64,000 bases of DNA from Sphaerolaimus hirsutus (lineage: Eukaryota; Nematoda; Chromadorea; Monhysterida; Sphaerolaimidae), in NCBI GenBank assembly GCA_964036195.1, contig OZ038458.1:13653832-13717831 (forward strand), written 5' to 3'. This document shows, piece by piece, positions 22,267-33,300 of the stretch (positions within the stretch are counted from its first letter, which is position 1; the number at the start of each line of letters is the position of its first letter). Both the position numbers and the translations under genes were made by a program. Under the pieces are notes generated by a model. That model was not told where the DNA came from and ran no database searches. It saw only the letters and a list, made by a program, of their open reading frames with translations.

Positions 22267-24474
22267 ATGATGGCAAATATTAATTTGATACTTTTGCTGA
22301 CAGGTGCGCACTAAATTCATTCCATTGATCAATTCGCTGTGTTTCCGGCATGAACTCTGAACTTGTTTCCCCATTCCCAGGTTTCTGCTCGACGGTCACC
22401 AGCGCGGCACACATCAGATCAAAACGATACAGTAAGTGAATGCATTGCACTGCAGAGAAGATAGTGGAAATAAATAAACTAGAAATAGTGGTTTGGCGAC
22501 CGCCACGGATTCCACTGAAGAACTAGTGCAGGGCGTCATGATATTTTGAAGAAAACAGCTCCGTCGATTTTCCGCCCCATTAGCTAGTTGTCCCACACAC
22601 TAGTTGACCCATTCAAAAATTGGGTACTCAACAGTGGCACAAGCGCAGTTGACATTTTTGGCAACCTTTCTCGCATGCCAGGGAAACGTTTTGCAACTGT
22701 GCCACACTGCGGCGTCACACAACGCTCACAAATATGTATTTATCACCATCACAACCAAGGGGCACTCCCAGACCCTGTAAAATGCCCTGTAAAAAATCAA
22801 ATGTCATGCAAAGTGTCAAAAGTCATGTAAAATACCCGGCAAAATGGCAAACGTACGTTTGTCATTTTACCGGGCATTTTACATGACTCTTGACACTTTG
22901 CATGACATTTGACATTTTACAGGGTCTGGAACTGGCCACCAAACCGACCAAATTCCCACCGCAGTATTCGGCCAAGTGCTGGGCCAGCGGAGCTGCCCCG
23001 CCAACGCGGGCGTGTGCCGCCAGTGCGTGTGCTCGCAGACGACCGTGCTCACGCAGTTCTACGACAACTGCGTCAGGATCGGCTGCTGCCAGGCCATGCC
23101 ATTCGGGGGCGTCACGCAGCGTGAGTATGCATGCACATTGGGCAGGTCGAAGACGGTGGAAGATACCGTATATCCTCGAATAAGACCCCAAGGGAGTTAT
23201 TATTTCGTCAGATATTTTGGAGGGGGTTTTTCAAGGGGGGATATCCCCCAGTACTTGCATTGTACGAATGCATTCCATCAACTCATGTAATCCAGGTATT
23301 TTACAGATCAACAACAACAAAAACAAAGTTTTCATTCAAAAATTTATCAGCATCAAATCATTCAAATACACACTCTGGATACACATATCAAATACACAGA
23401 GGGGGGAGTTATTCAAGTGGAGAGTTATTCTTTCCTCACCTGGCCAACAGGGGGAGTTACTCAAGGGATGATGTTATTAAATGGGTTTTATTCAAGGATA
23501 TATAGTAAAGTAAGCGAAGTGAGCGCGTTCACCCCCAATACTGAGCGGAGTAGCGCTCTCGCAGCCTACCAGTGCCCTGCCGACGCCACATCACGCACAC
23601 CACTGACAGTATCAACGACCAACCAGGCGGTGGGCTGCTGCCCCTTCGCGCAGTGCCCCGCCAACTACAGGTGCATGTACGACACGGGCAACGACGCCTA
23701 CCTATGCTGCCCCGTGGCCGGCACCGGCCCGTCCGTGTGCCCCAACGGGCAGGCGTCCAGCGGCACGTGCAGCGTCGGCCAGACCGTGTGCGGGGTCAAC
23801 AGCGTGTGCATTAATGGCTATTGCTGCCCCAGCACGGGACCGAACAGTGCGTTCACAGATTATTTGCTACATTATAGTGCGGCAAGTGGATTGGCTAGTA
23901 GCAGAGGGAACTACATATCCAATCAATGTGGAATGATTATTTCCGATACTCGAGGAAACCTCAGTATACGAAATTAGAACCTCAGTATACGAAGTTTCAC
24001 CCGCCAATTCAACACGCTATTGGCGGCTCACACACTAGTTGACACATGTGTGTCAATTATTCTGCGTCAACTCAAACTCTGCTTCACGTATCGCAGAGCG
24101 TTCTCCAAATGCACACGTGGCAATGTTGAAAAATAAATATTAGGGCAAGTGCGTTGGAATGTCGCCCACGGACACGTGAAGCCGAAATCTGAGTTGACAC
24201 AGACCAGCTGACACACATGTGTCAACTACTGTGTGGGCCGCCATTAATTACACTGCAACAATTAGCAACACCCTTCACAGCTGACCCCTACTGCTCGGTG
24301 GGCACGGCGCAAATCTACCCCTACAGCGGTTTGAACATCCCGGTGGCGTGCGGCAGGATTGTCAACGGCGCAGCGGTCAGATATCCGGGACAATGTGACC
24401 CGAACTACCGCTACTGCCAGCAGAGTAAAGATGGAAGATACTCGCAATATGAGATTTGCTGCAGAGTCGCTTGA
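22267..24474 (+). CDS. Secreted cysteine-rich protein, lustrin/EB-like repeats
   Basis: Complete five-exon model: 22267-22303, 22381-22431, 22965-23120, 23565-23846, 24281-24474. All introns are phase 1 and the total is 720 nt (239 residues plus stop TGA). Exon 1 starts with ATGATG and, joined to exon 2, gives a signal peptide (MMANINLILLL, then TGFCSTVTSA), followed by RSKR, a possible furin-type site. The mature part has three or four cysteine-rich modules ending in CC or CCP (CVRIGCC, YLCCP, INGYCCP, YEICC), resembling the lustrin-type cysteine repeats and EB modules common in nematode extracellular proteins. No Kunitz domain or membrane segment is seen. It is probably extracellular; function unknown. 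Intron 2 holds a MITE (22757-22942), intron 3 a TACCGTAT-type element, intron 4 a foldback element. Uniform phase-1 introns fit module shuffling. Confidence 0.82.
22757..22942. mobile_element. GGGGCAGTCCCAGACC-type MITE in intron 2 of the cysteine-rich gene
   Basis: Ends GGGGCACTCCCAGACCCTG and CAGGGTCTGGAACTGGCC; interior arms are mutual complements (CATTTTAC, GTCATGCAAAGTGTC). A possible 5-bp duplication ACCAA flanks it. It ends about 30 bp before the exon 3 acceptor. Confidence 0.7.
23164..23510. mobile_element. TACCGTATATCCTCGAATAAG element in an intron
   Basis: Left end TACCGTATATCCTCGAATAA, with G-rich words (GGGGGAGTTATTCAAG) toward the right end. It lies in intron 3 of the cysteine-rich gene. 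The right terminus is not clear. Confidence 0.5.
24022..24242. mobile_element. Foldback element, GGCGGCTCACACACTAG ends
   Basis: Ends GGCGGCTCACACACTAGTTG and its near complement, 3-bp duplication ATT. Arms contain GACACATGTGTGTCAA. It fills most of the last intron of the cysteine-rich gene. Close relative at 48239-48466. Confidence 0.75.
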
Positions 24475-24693
24475 GACGGCGTGAAGATTTACAGCTTTTT
24501 ACAGGGGAAATGATTATCGCGTAAATTTATGTTTGTATGATACTGTGTAAAGTACCTAAAGTTTATATCTATCCATGATCTGCATGTAAATATCCATAAA
24601 CTGAGTTACCGTAACAAACGCGAAAGCTCGCTAACGATGAGACAGTAAACAGAGGTTCTAACAGCGCTTAGCTTTAATTTTGGACAAATAGGC

Positions 24694-25220
24694 ATACCTA
24701 GTTGTTAAAACGTATTTACGTTTACTCGATAAATACCTACGTATACTCGCGTACAGCGTAAATACGTTGCCTCCCGTAAAAAATACCTGTACTCACATAC
24801 TCGCATACTTTTTGAAAGTACGCGAGTACAAAAAACGTATTTTATGGCGACAGAAAGTGTCATTTTGCCAGACAGAACGTGACAAAAATGGACATTTACC
24901 CAAGAAATACTTACCAGGAGAGAAAAACATGTAAATATTTCAGAGTAAAAATTGAAAAACACCAATTTTTACGTTATTTCTTCGAGAAAAATATTCACTT
25001 TACGTTTTCTGTGAGAAAAAAATCGCCATGTTTACGTTCTTCCTGGAAAAATACTCATTTTTACGGTTTCTCAGAAAAAATATATATTTTACTAACCTTT
25101 TACGCGATGTAAAAGTAAAAATTAAATACTTTACGTTTTATGTACTCACGTATGAGTAAAATAAAAATACATTACGTTAACGTTTATATTAAAAAAAGTT
25201 CAGTACTTTTAACAACTCTG
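24694..25220. mobile_element. hAT-like MITE, TACGTTTACTCG words
   Basis: Ends CTAGTTGTTAAAACG and TTAACAACTCTG with the same type of words as 19529-20022 (about 495 bp there). The target duplication looks decayed (CAAATAGG against CAAATATG). Confidence 0.6.
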
Positions 25221-25366
25221 CAAATATGTTGGCAGACACAAAAACATTAAAGCCGCGATTACAGCTCAGCGTGATTTTGACATAAAATGACGAGGTAAAA
25301 TGACGTCGTAAAATTAATTACATGACTGTGGATGATGCTACAGGGCTACAATTTTTTATGGATTAT

Positions 25367-25583
25367 GTGGCTGCACACACTAGTTTACTAACACAAGTAA
25401 ACTCAATTTGGGTGCCCATAAATCAGCTTTGAACGTATTTGAGTTTACCAGCATACGTTTTTTAGATCCTCGTCAACTGTAGTTTACAGATATCTCATTT
25501 TTGTAAACTCAAATGCGTTCAAAGCTGATTTATGAGCACCCAAAATGAGTTTACTTCTGTCAGTAAACTAGTGTGTGCAGCGC
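25367..25583. mobile_element. Nested foldback, CACACACTAGTTTAC ends
   Basis: Ends GGCTGCACACACTAGTTTAC and the near complement. The arms agree for about 80 bp each (GAGTTTAC, TCAGCTTTGAACG). Sits inside foldback B. Confidence 0.7.
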
Positions 25584-25590
25584 CAATATA

Positions 25591-25865
25591 CCGTATTTGC
25601 TTGAATAGTTCCCCCCCCCCTTGAATAATTCCCCCCTCGAATAATCACCCCTGTAAGACGAGTGGGGAAATAATAATTCCCCCCTTAAGAGACTTGATCA
25701 ATTTGCTGTGCCCAATTTTAACAAAAATGGCACATTATTGTGTGAATACAGCATATTTCATCAAATGATTGATGATTGAAAATTTTGACGAAATAATAAT
25801 TCCCCCCACAAAAAAGTCCGACCAAATAATAATCCCCCAGGGGGATTATTCAAGCAAATACGGTG
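25591..25865. mobile_element. Nested TACCGTATTTGCTTGAATAG element
   Basis: Left end TACCGTATTTGCTTGAATAG and right end TTATTCAAGCAAATACGG, with CCCCC/GGGGG-rich words near both. Directly follows the nested foldback. Confidence 0.7.
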
Positions 25866-27029
25866 TGTATCCAGACCTTAATCGTGTTCAATACTGAGTG
25901 CTATCAGCCACAGCTAGAGCGAATTTAAAATTTCATTTTCTTCCATTTTACGTCAGGGAACCAATTTTACATTTCATGTCAATGATTGCATGCAACCATT
26001 GACGTAAAATGTAAAGTTAGTTCCCTGACGTAAAATGATGATGTAAAATTAAAAATATTGAATTTTTCAATTCGTTCTAGCTGTGGCTGACAACACTGAG
26101 TATTGAGTACGATTAAGGTATTATCCATAAAAATTTGTAGACCTGTAGCATCATCCACACTTACGTAATTAATTTTACTACATAATTTTACGTCATAATT
26201 TTACGTCAAATTCACGCTGAGCTGTAATCGCGACTTAAGGATCGATCACAGCCCGACGCAAAATGCAGTGTCACGAAAACGTAAAATTTAACCACAAAAT
26301 AAATCAGGTATTATTTAAGTGGATGCTGACAGGTGTTCGTTTGGTCCTGGAGTAAGTACTGACTAATACCTTAACCGCGTCGAAAACTCCACTACAAAAA
26401 TATATTTTCTCAATACGCATGTAGTTTTAAAATGTACGCGTAAAAGTGAGTACATTACTTTTTGAAAATATATGTAAATGTATTTACCGCGTGCTCGCGT
26501 ATTGTTCGAGTAAATGTACGTACATTTTAACGACTGTGATATTTAATTTACCAGGTGCCGAGTACGTTGCACTTCACCCATTCAAATTTACGACTCTGTG
26601 GCAAATCGTCTTCATTAGATTGATGTCCCTAGTAACAAGAACAGCGATAAGTAGAATGGCGGAAACTCTCAGCGCAAATAATACACTCTGAACGCCTAAG
26701 CTATCTATCTATCCCGATGCAAATTTTCGACTGCTATCGCTCGACCCCCCCCCCCCAATCGGCCAGCTATCTACATATCTGGAGCGATTTTCGAGAAATT
26801 ATACCAAATTCACTTACCCCCTGATTGAGGGTAGATTACATGCGCTGAGAGTTTACTTGCGCTGAGGCACACCCCCAGTAGAATATACATCGGATGAATA
26901 AAGCACAATAAGTGTAAATGACCAGGATGTGTGGGTTGTTCTCCGAGGAGACATTACCGGAGTGTTTTGACGCGATGCGACGGAAGAACTGCCAGCCTAT
27001 TTAGCTACGCGACACTGAAATGGCTGCAC

Positions 27030-27190
27030 TAAAGTCGCTTACACACTATTTTTTGTGACGACAAAAATGTTTGAGTTTTCAATCATCTTTCTGTCATAAA
27101 TTGAAAATTCAAACTTTCAATTTTCATGTCAAAAAGGTTATTTAGAACTCAAACATTGTTGTCGTCACAAAAATCCAGTGTGAAAGTAAA
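27030..27190. mobile_element. Foldback, TACACACTATTTTTTGTGACG ends
   Basis: Arms TTTTTGTGACGACAAAAATG and GTTGTCGTCACAAAAA, with GAGTTTTCAA/TTGAAAATTC inside. Related ends to the CACACTAG family. Confidence 0.55.
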
Positions 27191-27396
27191 TAAATATGAA
27201 AATATGTATGTATGGGAAAATAAGTAACACTACAAAGTGAAAAGCAGTTGACCCAAATAGAAAGAAAGCTCAGATCACCCAGCGGTGAAGAGTAGCACAA
27301 CCAGTGATAATCAGCTGATCAAATGAGCGACAGATCACAAAAGTGCCCTGATCCATGGACCCCGCACAGAACCATAGGCTGGCATGCACACCCTAC

Positions 27397-30300
27397 TCAT
27401 TCCCTCCGCTTGTCGTACACCTGTATAGCAGCGTTGGCGTACTCGCAAATGAACCTGTCGAGCCAGGTGACTGGGGAGGGCGCCAGCGAGTGGCCCTCCA
27501 AAAAGCCCAGATGCCCGCCGTGCTTGGTCAGCACGAACATGGTATTTGGGCAGTTCTCTGCGATGGGTGATTCGTTGATTGTAGGCACACTTCGCAACGG
27601 GCCTGAGCCATTATGTATGTAAACCCATCACGCATGTAGAACCGACACGCATTTATTTATACCCGGCATACTGAAAATAGGCAATAAAACGCATGACCTA
27701 GTGATTTTGAAGGTGAAAATCTAAAAAAAAGTATGACAATTGGCGATTTTGGGTGAAAATTAAGTGAAAATTGCTCAAAAGCGCTCCAGATAGCTAGATA
27801 GCTAGGCAATTTGCGGGGGGGGGGGTGGGTAGTTCAGGGGAAAGTAGCCAAAAATTGCCTCTGGGATAGATAGATAGTCCCGATAAAAAAATGCCAGGCC
27901 CGGTCCCGATGTCCCCAGTCCCTGTTCAAATAAAAACATGCCAGTGCCGATAAAAATCTTTGTGAACCCGGTCCCTGCCCAAGAAAAAACTGGTTTAGTT
28001 TGAACCATATTTGCAACCTTGCACAACCCTTCATCTCCTTAAAAACACGCACCGAGCTTCCTTTTGGCGGGCATCCACAATGTCGGCGGGATGAGCGGGT
28101 CGTCTAGCGCGTTCAGGAACAGCATGGGGATGCGCAGCTTGTCGAGCTTGTGCAGGCTGCTGCACCAGTTGTAGTAGTGGTCGAGGGTTGCGAAGCCGCC
28201 GTGCCGCAGACCGTGCACCACGCGCGTGTAGTGCTCGTCAACTGCGAGGGGTCTCGAAATAGAACGACATTTTGCCGCCGTGCGGGTGAGGATAGCATAA
28301 AAACTATTTTTTTTCTGTTGAATCCGAAATCCAATCTTAAGCAACGCCATGAACTGGCTCCAGCTTGATCCAAAGGGAATACGCGATCTGAAAACGGAAA
28401 TTCAAAATACCGTATTTACTGGAATGATTCCCCCCTGTTAAGCGAGTGAGGAAAAAATAATCCCCCACTTAAGAGACATATGTAGGGTTGGAAAAAAAAC
28501 GTTTTTTTTAACTCGATGTTTTTTTTAAAAAAACAACGTTTTTTTTTAAAAGCTCCCAGATATGACCTTGTGTCAACATATATCGGTATATCAGACAGTG
28601 GCAATACCCTGTGATGTTATATATGACCATATAATGTATGTGGAGCCATGGGATAGCATTATAAGTGGTGATTTGTGTCAAAAATATCCATTTTTCATCG
28701 ACATATCGTTCGTATATCGCCTTATAGTCGAATGTTTTGTGACTTCAGGTAAATTTTGGCACAGAATAGTGATCAAACAAGGTTATAAAACAAGGTTGTT
28801 ACTTTGGGAGTGAAGTTACACACTGTGGAGGTACATGGAAGCACATTACCTCAATATTATATACTACAGCAACATATGACGGCTTATTAACCCATGGTAG
28901 CATATATAAATGGATACTTTGATACTAAAAATGCCACAAAACCAATGAAAACAACCACCAATGTCAATTTGTGTGTGAAATTGCGCGCTTGCGTGCAAAA
29001 ATTTTGCAAAATACCTAGTGCTTAGTACTAAAAATTTCGGTCGATGTTTTTAAAAAAAAAAAAAAACATTTCGGACGTCATGTTTTTTTAAAAAAAAAAA
29101 CGTTTTTTTTTTAATAAAAAACGTTTAAAAAAACACATCGGCCAACCCTAGACATATGATACAATTTTTGTCCAATTTCGACAAAAATGCCATGTTATTG
29201 TGTTATCAAGTCATTCTTTGCGAAATAAGTAAAAAAACATGCTTGAAACTTTGATGAAATAACAATTCCCCCTTGAATAGTTCCCCTCAAAAAATTCGGA
29301 CGAAAAAAAATTACCCAGGAAAATTATTCGAGTACATACGTAAATATTAAAGCCCCACAAAAACAAGCGCATTACTGACGATAGCAAATAAATCAATAAT
29401 TTGTTTCTTTTTTGATCAATTGGTCTTATCATTCGAAATTTCTCCTTTCAGAACTAGCATTCACGATTCTCTCCATCCAGCTCATTAATCAACCAACCGC
29501 CAACAATGCTAGTCGCCTGCCACACTTTCGCCTCGTCCACCAAACCCGATCGCACGTGCGGAAGTACGGCGCGCTCGTAGTTGCGGCGCAACAAACGTTT
29601 AACGTTTTCAGTGATTATGTAGTTGTAAATGCGCCGGCCGCCTTCCCACTCGTGGTAGAGCGGAATGGACCTGTATAAATGGATTTGGAAATGTGAGGTA
29701 TTTATTTGAATCTGGGGGTGATTAGGCTGTTTGCCTAGTTTAAGATTGCTTTTGCTATCTCTATACTAGGGTTGAAAAGACAACATTTTTTAATAAGTAG
29801 AACCGTTTTTTTCGTCTTCAAAAGTTCCCGAAAAAGGATATGAGACAACATACCGTATTACCTCGAAATACCCCCATGGGGGTTTATTATTTCGCCAGCA
29901 AAATTTGAGGGGGGGTTAATTCGAGGGGGGGGTTTATTCGAGGGGGGGGTTTATTATTTCGCCAGAAATTTTCGTGAAATTCATACTAAAGAATACTTTA
30001 GCCTTTTCTTACACAAAAACGGTAATAAATGTGAGAAAATAGGTCAAATTGGGGCTATAGATGTACATCTGTACACAAATGAGCGTATAAGTGTAGCTGC
30101 GATGCAAATAAGTAGTAATAAATACATCATGTACATTGCATACATGATGTACATCATTCCGGAGGGGGGGTATTTCGAGGGGGGGGGTTTATTATTTCCC
30201 CAGCCCATTTTGAGGGGGGGTTAATTCGAGGGGGGGGGGTTAATTCAAGGGGGGGGGATAATTTGAGGTAATACGGTATACAGGTATGTCAGACAAGTGG

Positions 30301-33300
30301 CATATAGCCATATAATGGTTGTGGAGATATGGCCCATGGGATAGCATAAGAAATGGTAATTTCTGTCAAAAATATATTCTTTTACGTCGACTCGTTACGC
30401 ATATCGCGTTTTGTTGAACGTCCATGACTTCAATTGAAGTTCAGCAGTGCTAAAAAAAATTTAAAAAATAAAACTAATATATTGACTGTAATGTTTCACA
30501 TGTAGAAGTATGTGGGAGCACATTGGCTGGATATTATATACTACGCTAACATACTATTATTATTACACTATAGCATTAACAAATGGAAGCTTTTATACTA
30601 AAAATGCCTCAAAACCAATGAAAACAACACCCAATGGTGGTGTGTATGTGAAATTTCGCGCTTGCACGCAATAAAAATTACAAAATACCTAGTGCATAAG
30701 TTTAAGTACTAAAAATTTTGGCCTAGGCTTTTTTATATAAAAAACGGTTTCGATGGTTGCATTTTTTTTAATAAAACGTTTTATTTCAACATTAAAAAAT
30801 ACTCCGGCCATCCCTAAAGGCAACTACTTTAAAAATGACCCATAGTGTTCCATTACTTGGTGACTTTCACAACAGTAGCACTTACATTATAAGAGGTGGA
30901 ACATTGTAACGCCCTTGCTCGAAGCACAAACGCTCACACATAATCAGCCCAAAAAGTAGGGTTAGTGTGAAATCGGTGGCTACCCTTCTTCCCCTCAGAG
31001 CGAGAGGTGAGGGGGAACGAAACCCGCGCACGTCAGGGGTCTCCATGATTTTAGCCCTCGCGGGGACTGGATCGATAGCAAATCGCTCCTCCGGAGGCAT
31101 AGATAGCTGAAAATTTGCTGGGGAGGGGGGCTCGCGAGGCAAAATAAATATATGGGCTTTTTCAATGCATAGAGGGCAGAAAGGGGAAAAAAATCGCTAA
31201 AAACAGGTTAAAAGTAGCTAAAATAGGCTAAAAATAGGTATATAAACATGTATTTTGAAGGTGAAAAACTATAAAACGGTACGAAAATTAGCGATTTTGA
31301 GTGAAAATTGGGCCGAAAGGGTCTAGGGGGTCTGTACCTAGCCCATGGCTGTGCAGCTGCAGGACTACACACCACGCCCCGTGGCTCATCACAACAATAA
31401 TGTTTGAGTGGTTCTTTTTATGTAGAGGGGGAGCTTTTGAAACTTTCAAATACATGAATTTGACTATCCAGAGCGACCCTCGCGAAACGATACTTTGATT
31501 TGAGTCAAAAAAAAGTTTCGATCAAGTCATAAAATTGCTCCGATTCCACCAATAGTAGAAACAATGTTCTGCGATGAGAATTTAGAATTTCTTTAAAAAG
31601 TAGGATGAGTATCATATCGGGGGCAGTCCACAGCTGCTATCAGCGGCTGGCTGACGGAACACACATTAATAATAGAACTCGTAGGTAACACCAACACCAG
31701 ATCGAACGTACCCTGGAGAATGTTTTTGTTTGTGGTGAACACTTTTGAAACCTCAAAATTGCGGGTTCAAGTTTCAGGGGGTTTGGTCAATATCCTCACA
31801 TTTTACAGGGTTTTTTTCCGGCTTGCATTTCACTCTGCAAATATACCATCAGCGCCACCCGATTTGCACACATATTGGCCCACCGCACACTGCAAAGTGA
31901 CACGGGCGGTTCGGACGTTTTTAATTCCACCCCTCTTTTTTATTGCGCCTTTGAATTCCGACCATGCAAAAAAAACGTCTAGGCCTAAATAGCATGTAAA
32001 CCGCATAGCATCTGGCCCCGGATAGCATGTATTTCCCGCCGCTTAGCATCTAGACCCGCTTGGCATCTATCGAGTGGCGGATGCCAAGCGGGCGGTGGCG
32101 TAGATGCCAAACAGGCGAGTAGGGCCAGATGCCAAGCGGATAAGGGGGGTCTAGATGCCATGCGGGTGAGCGGGGGGGGGGGCTGTCATGAGCACTGCGA
32201 CCTCAGGCGGCAAACACAATAGGACATCAGCAAATCAGTTGCATTCTGTGTCCACCGTACCTCAAATGTGCATCGATTTTTTTATAAATATACTCAGCGG
32301 ACATCACAATCAGTATGGAAACTACCATAACCCATTTGAATAATGAACCAAAAATCATTCAGGTTTTTCATCATAATATTTCGCTTCTACAATGGAATAA
32401 GTAATTACAAAATTTATCACCAGATTTCATTCATTAAATAATGGTAGGATTCTGCGGATACTTTGCGGTCCGCCGGGTATACCAAAAAAAATCAATAGTA
32501 AGACACACACAAGTAGCAATTCAATTGTCAAATATATATAGAAAACAGTGGCTCTATACAATAGCGTTGTAACAGCGTCACACTTTAGCGCTAGTAGCAT
32601 CGCGGCTGTGCGTTGGGACGACCCAGGGGGGGGGGGGGGTTCAGCTCGATTAGCATGTACACCTATTACATAGCATCGAGACCGCATAGCATGTGCTGGC
32701 ATGTAGCCCGCTTAGCACCTAGCGTTGGATAGGTGTCAAGCGGTTCTAGATGCTAAGCCGGGCGAAATCCATGCTATCCGGGCCCAGATGCTTTGCGGTT
32801 TAGATGCCATGAGGCACAGACCCGTGTGCGGTGGGCCAAAGGGGCTACAATTCAAATCGGGAAACCACCACAAATGAGCTGCATTTACAACGGGATGCTA
32901 ACAATTTGACCTACAGAAATCTGGCGATATTGATCTACAGAAATCTGGTGGATCTGATGCCCGTTTCAACATTCTCCACTCAAAATTATACACGATCAGA
33001 ATTTTTCAAAAAAGATACCGAACAAGAGAAAATTAACAGATATTCAATTCAACCCGTGACTTTGCTGTTTCAAAACTGATCCCGTTTTATAAAAATATGT
33101 CTGCGAATGGCGGTAAATGTGGTGAGCCGCGGCGGTGCCGAAACACTGGGCAAATGATATATTCCGATAACACTGGCACTTCTGCTGGCATCCGAATTCC
33201 GAATTGACACTCACCAATGTTTTTTTAATGACGACTGTTTTAATGTTTGAAAAATGAATTAACGACAATAATCCAGCGAGTCTGCCACGCCACTTCGGCG

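Larger units (their letters stand above)
25251..26235. mobile_element. Harbinger-like foldback B with two nested insertions
   Basis: Same family as 18391-18914: ends AGCCGCGATTACAGCTCAGC, 3-bp duplication TAA, arms matching around GCATGC near 25993. Here the internal word is CGTAAAATGACG. The left arm is interrupted by elements at 25367-25583 and 25591-25865. Confidence 0.8.
24475..27396. other. Intergenic region, mostly transposons
   Basis: Between the converging ends of the cysteine-rich gene and the ABHD2 gene. Holds the elements at 24694, 25251 and 27030. The 26.6-26.9 kb part carries a diverged copy of the CTATCTATCC family. No coding exon recognised. Confidence 0.5.
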
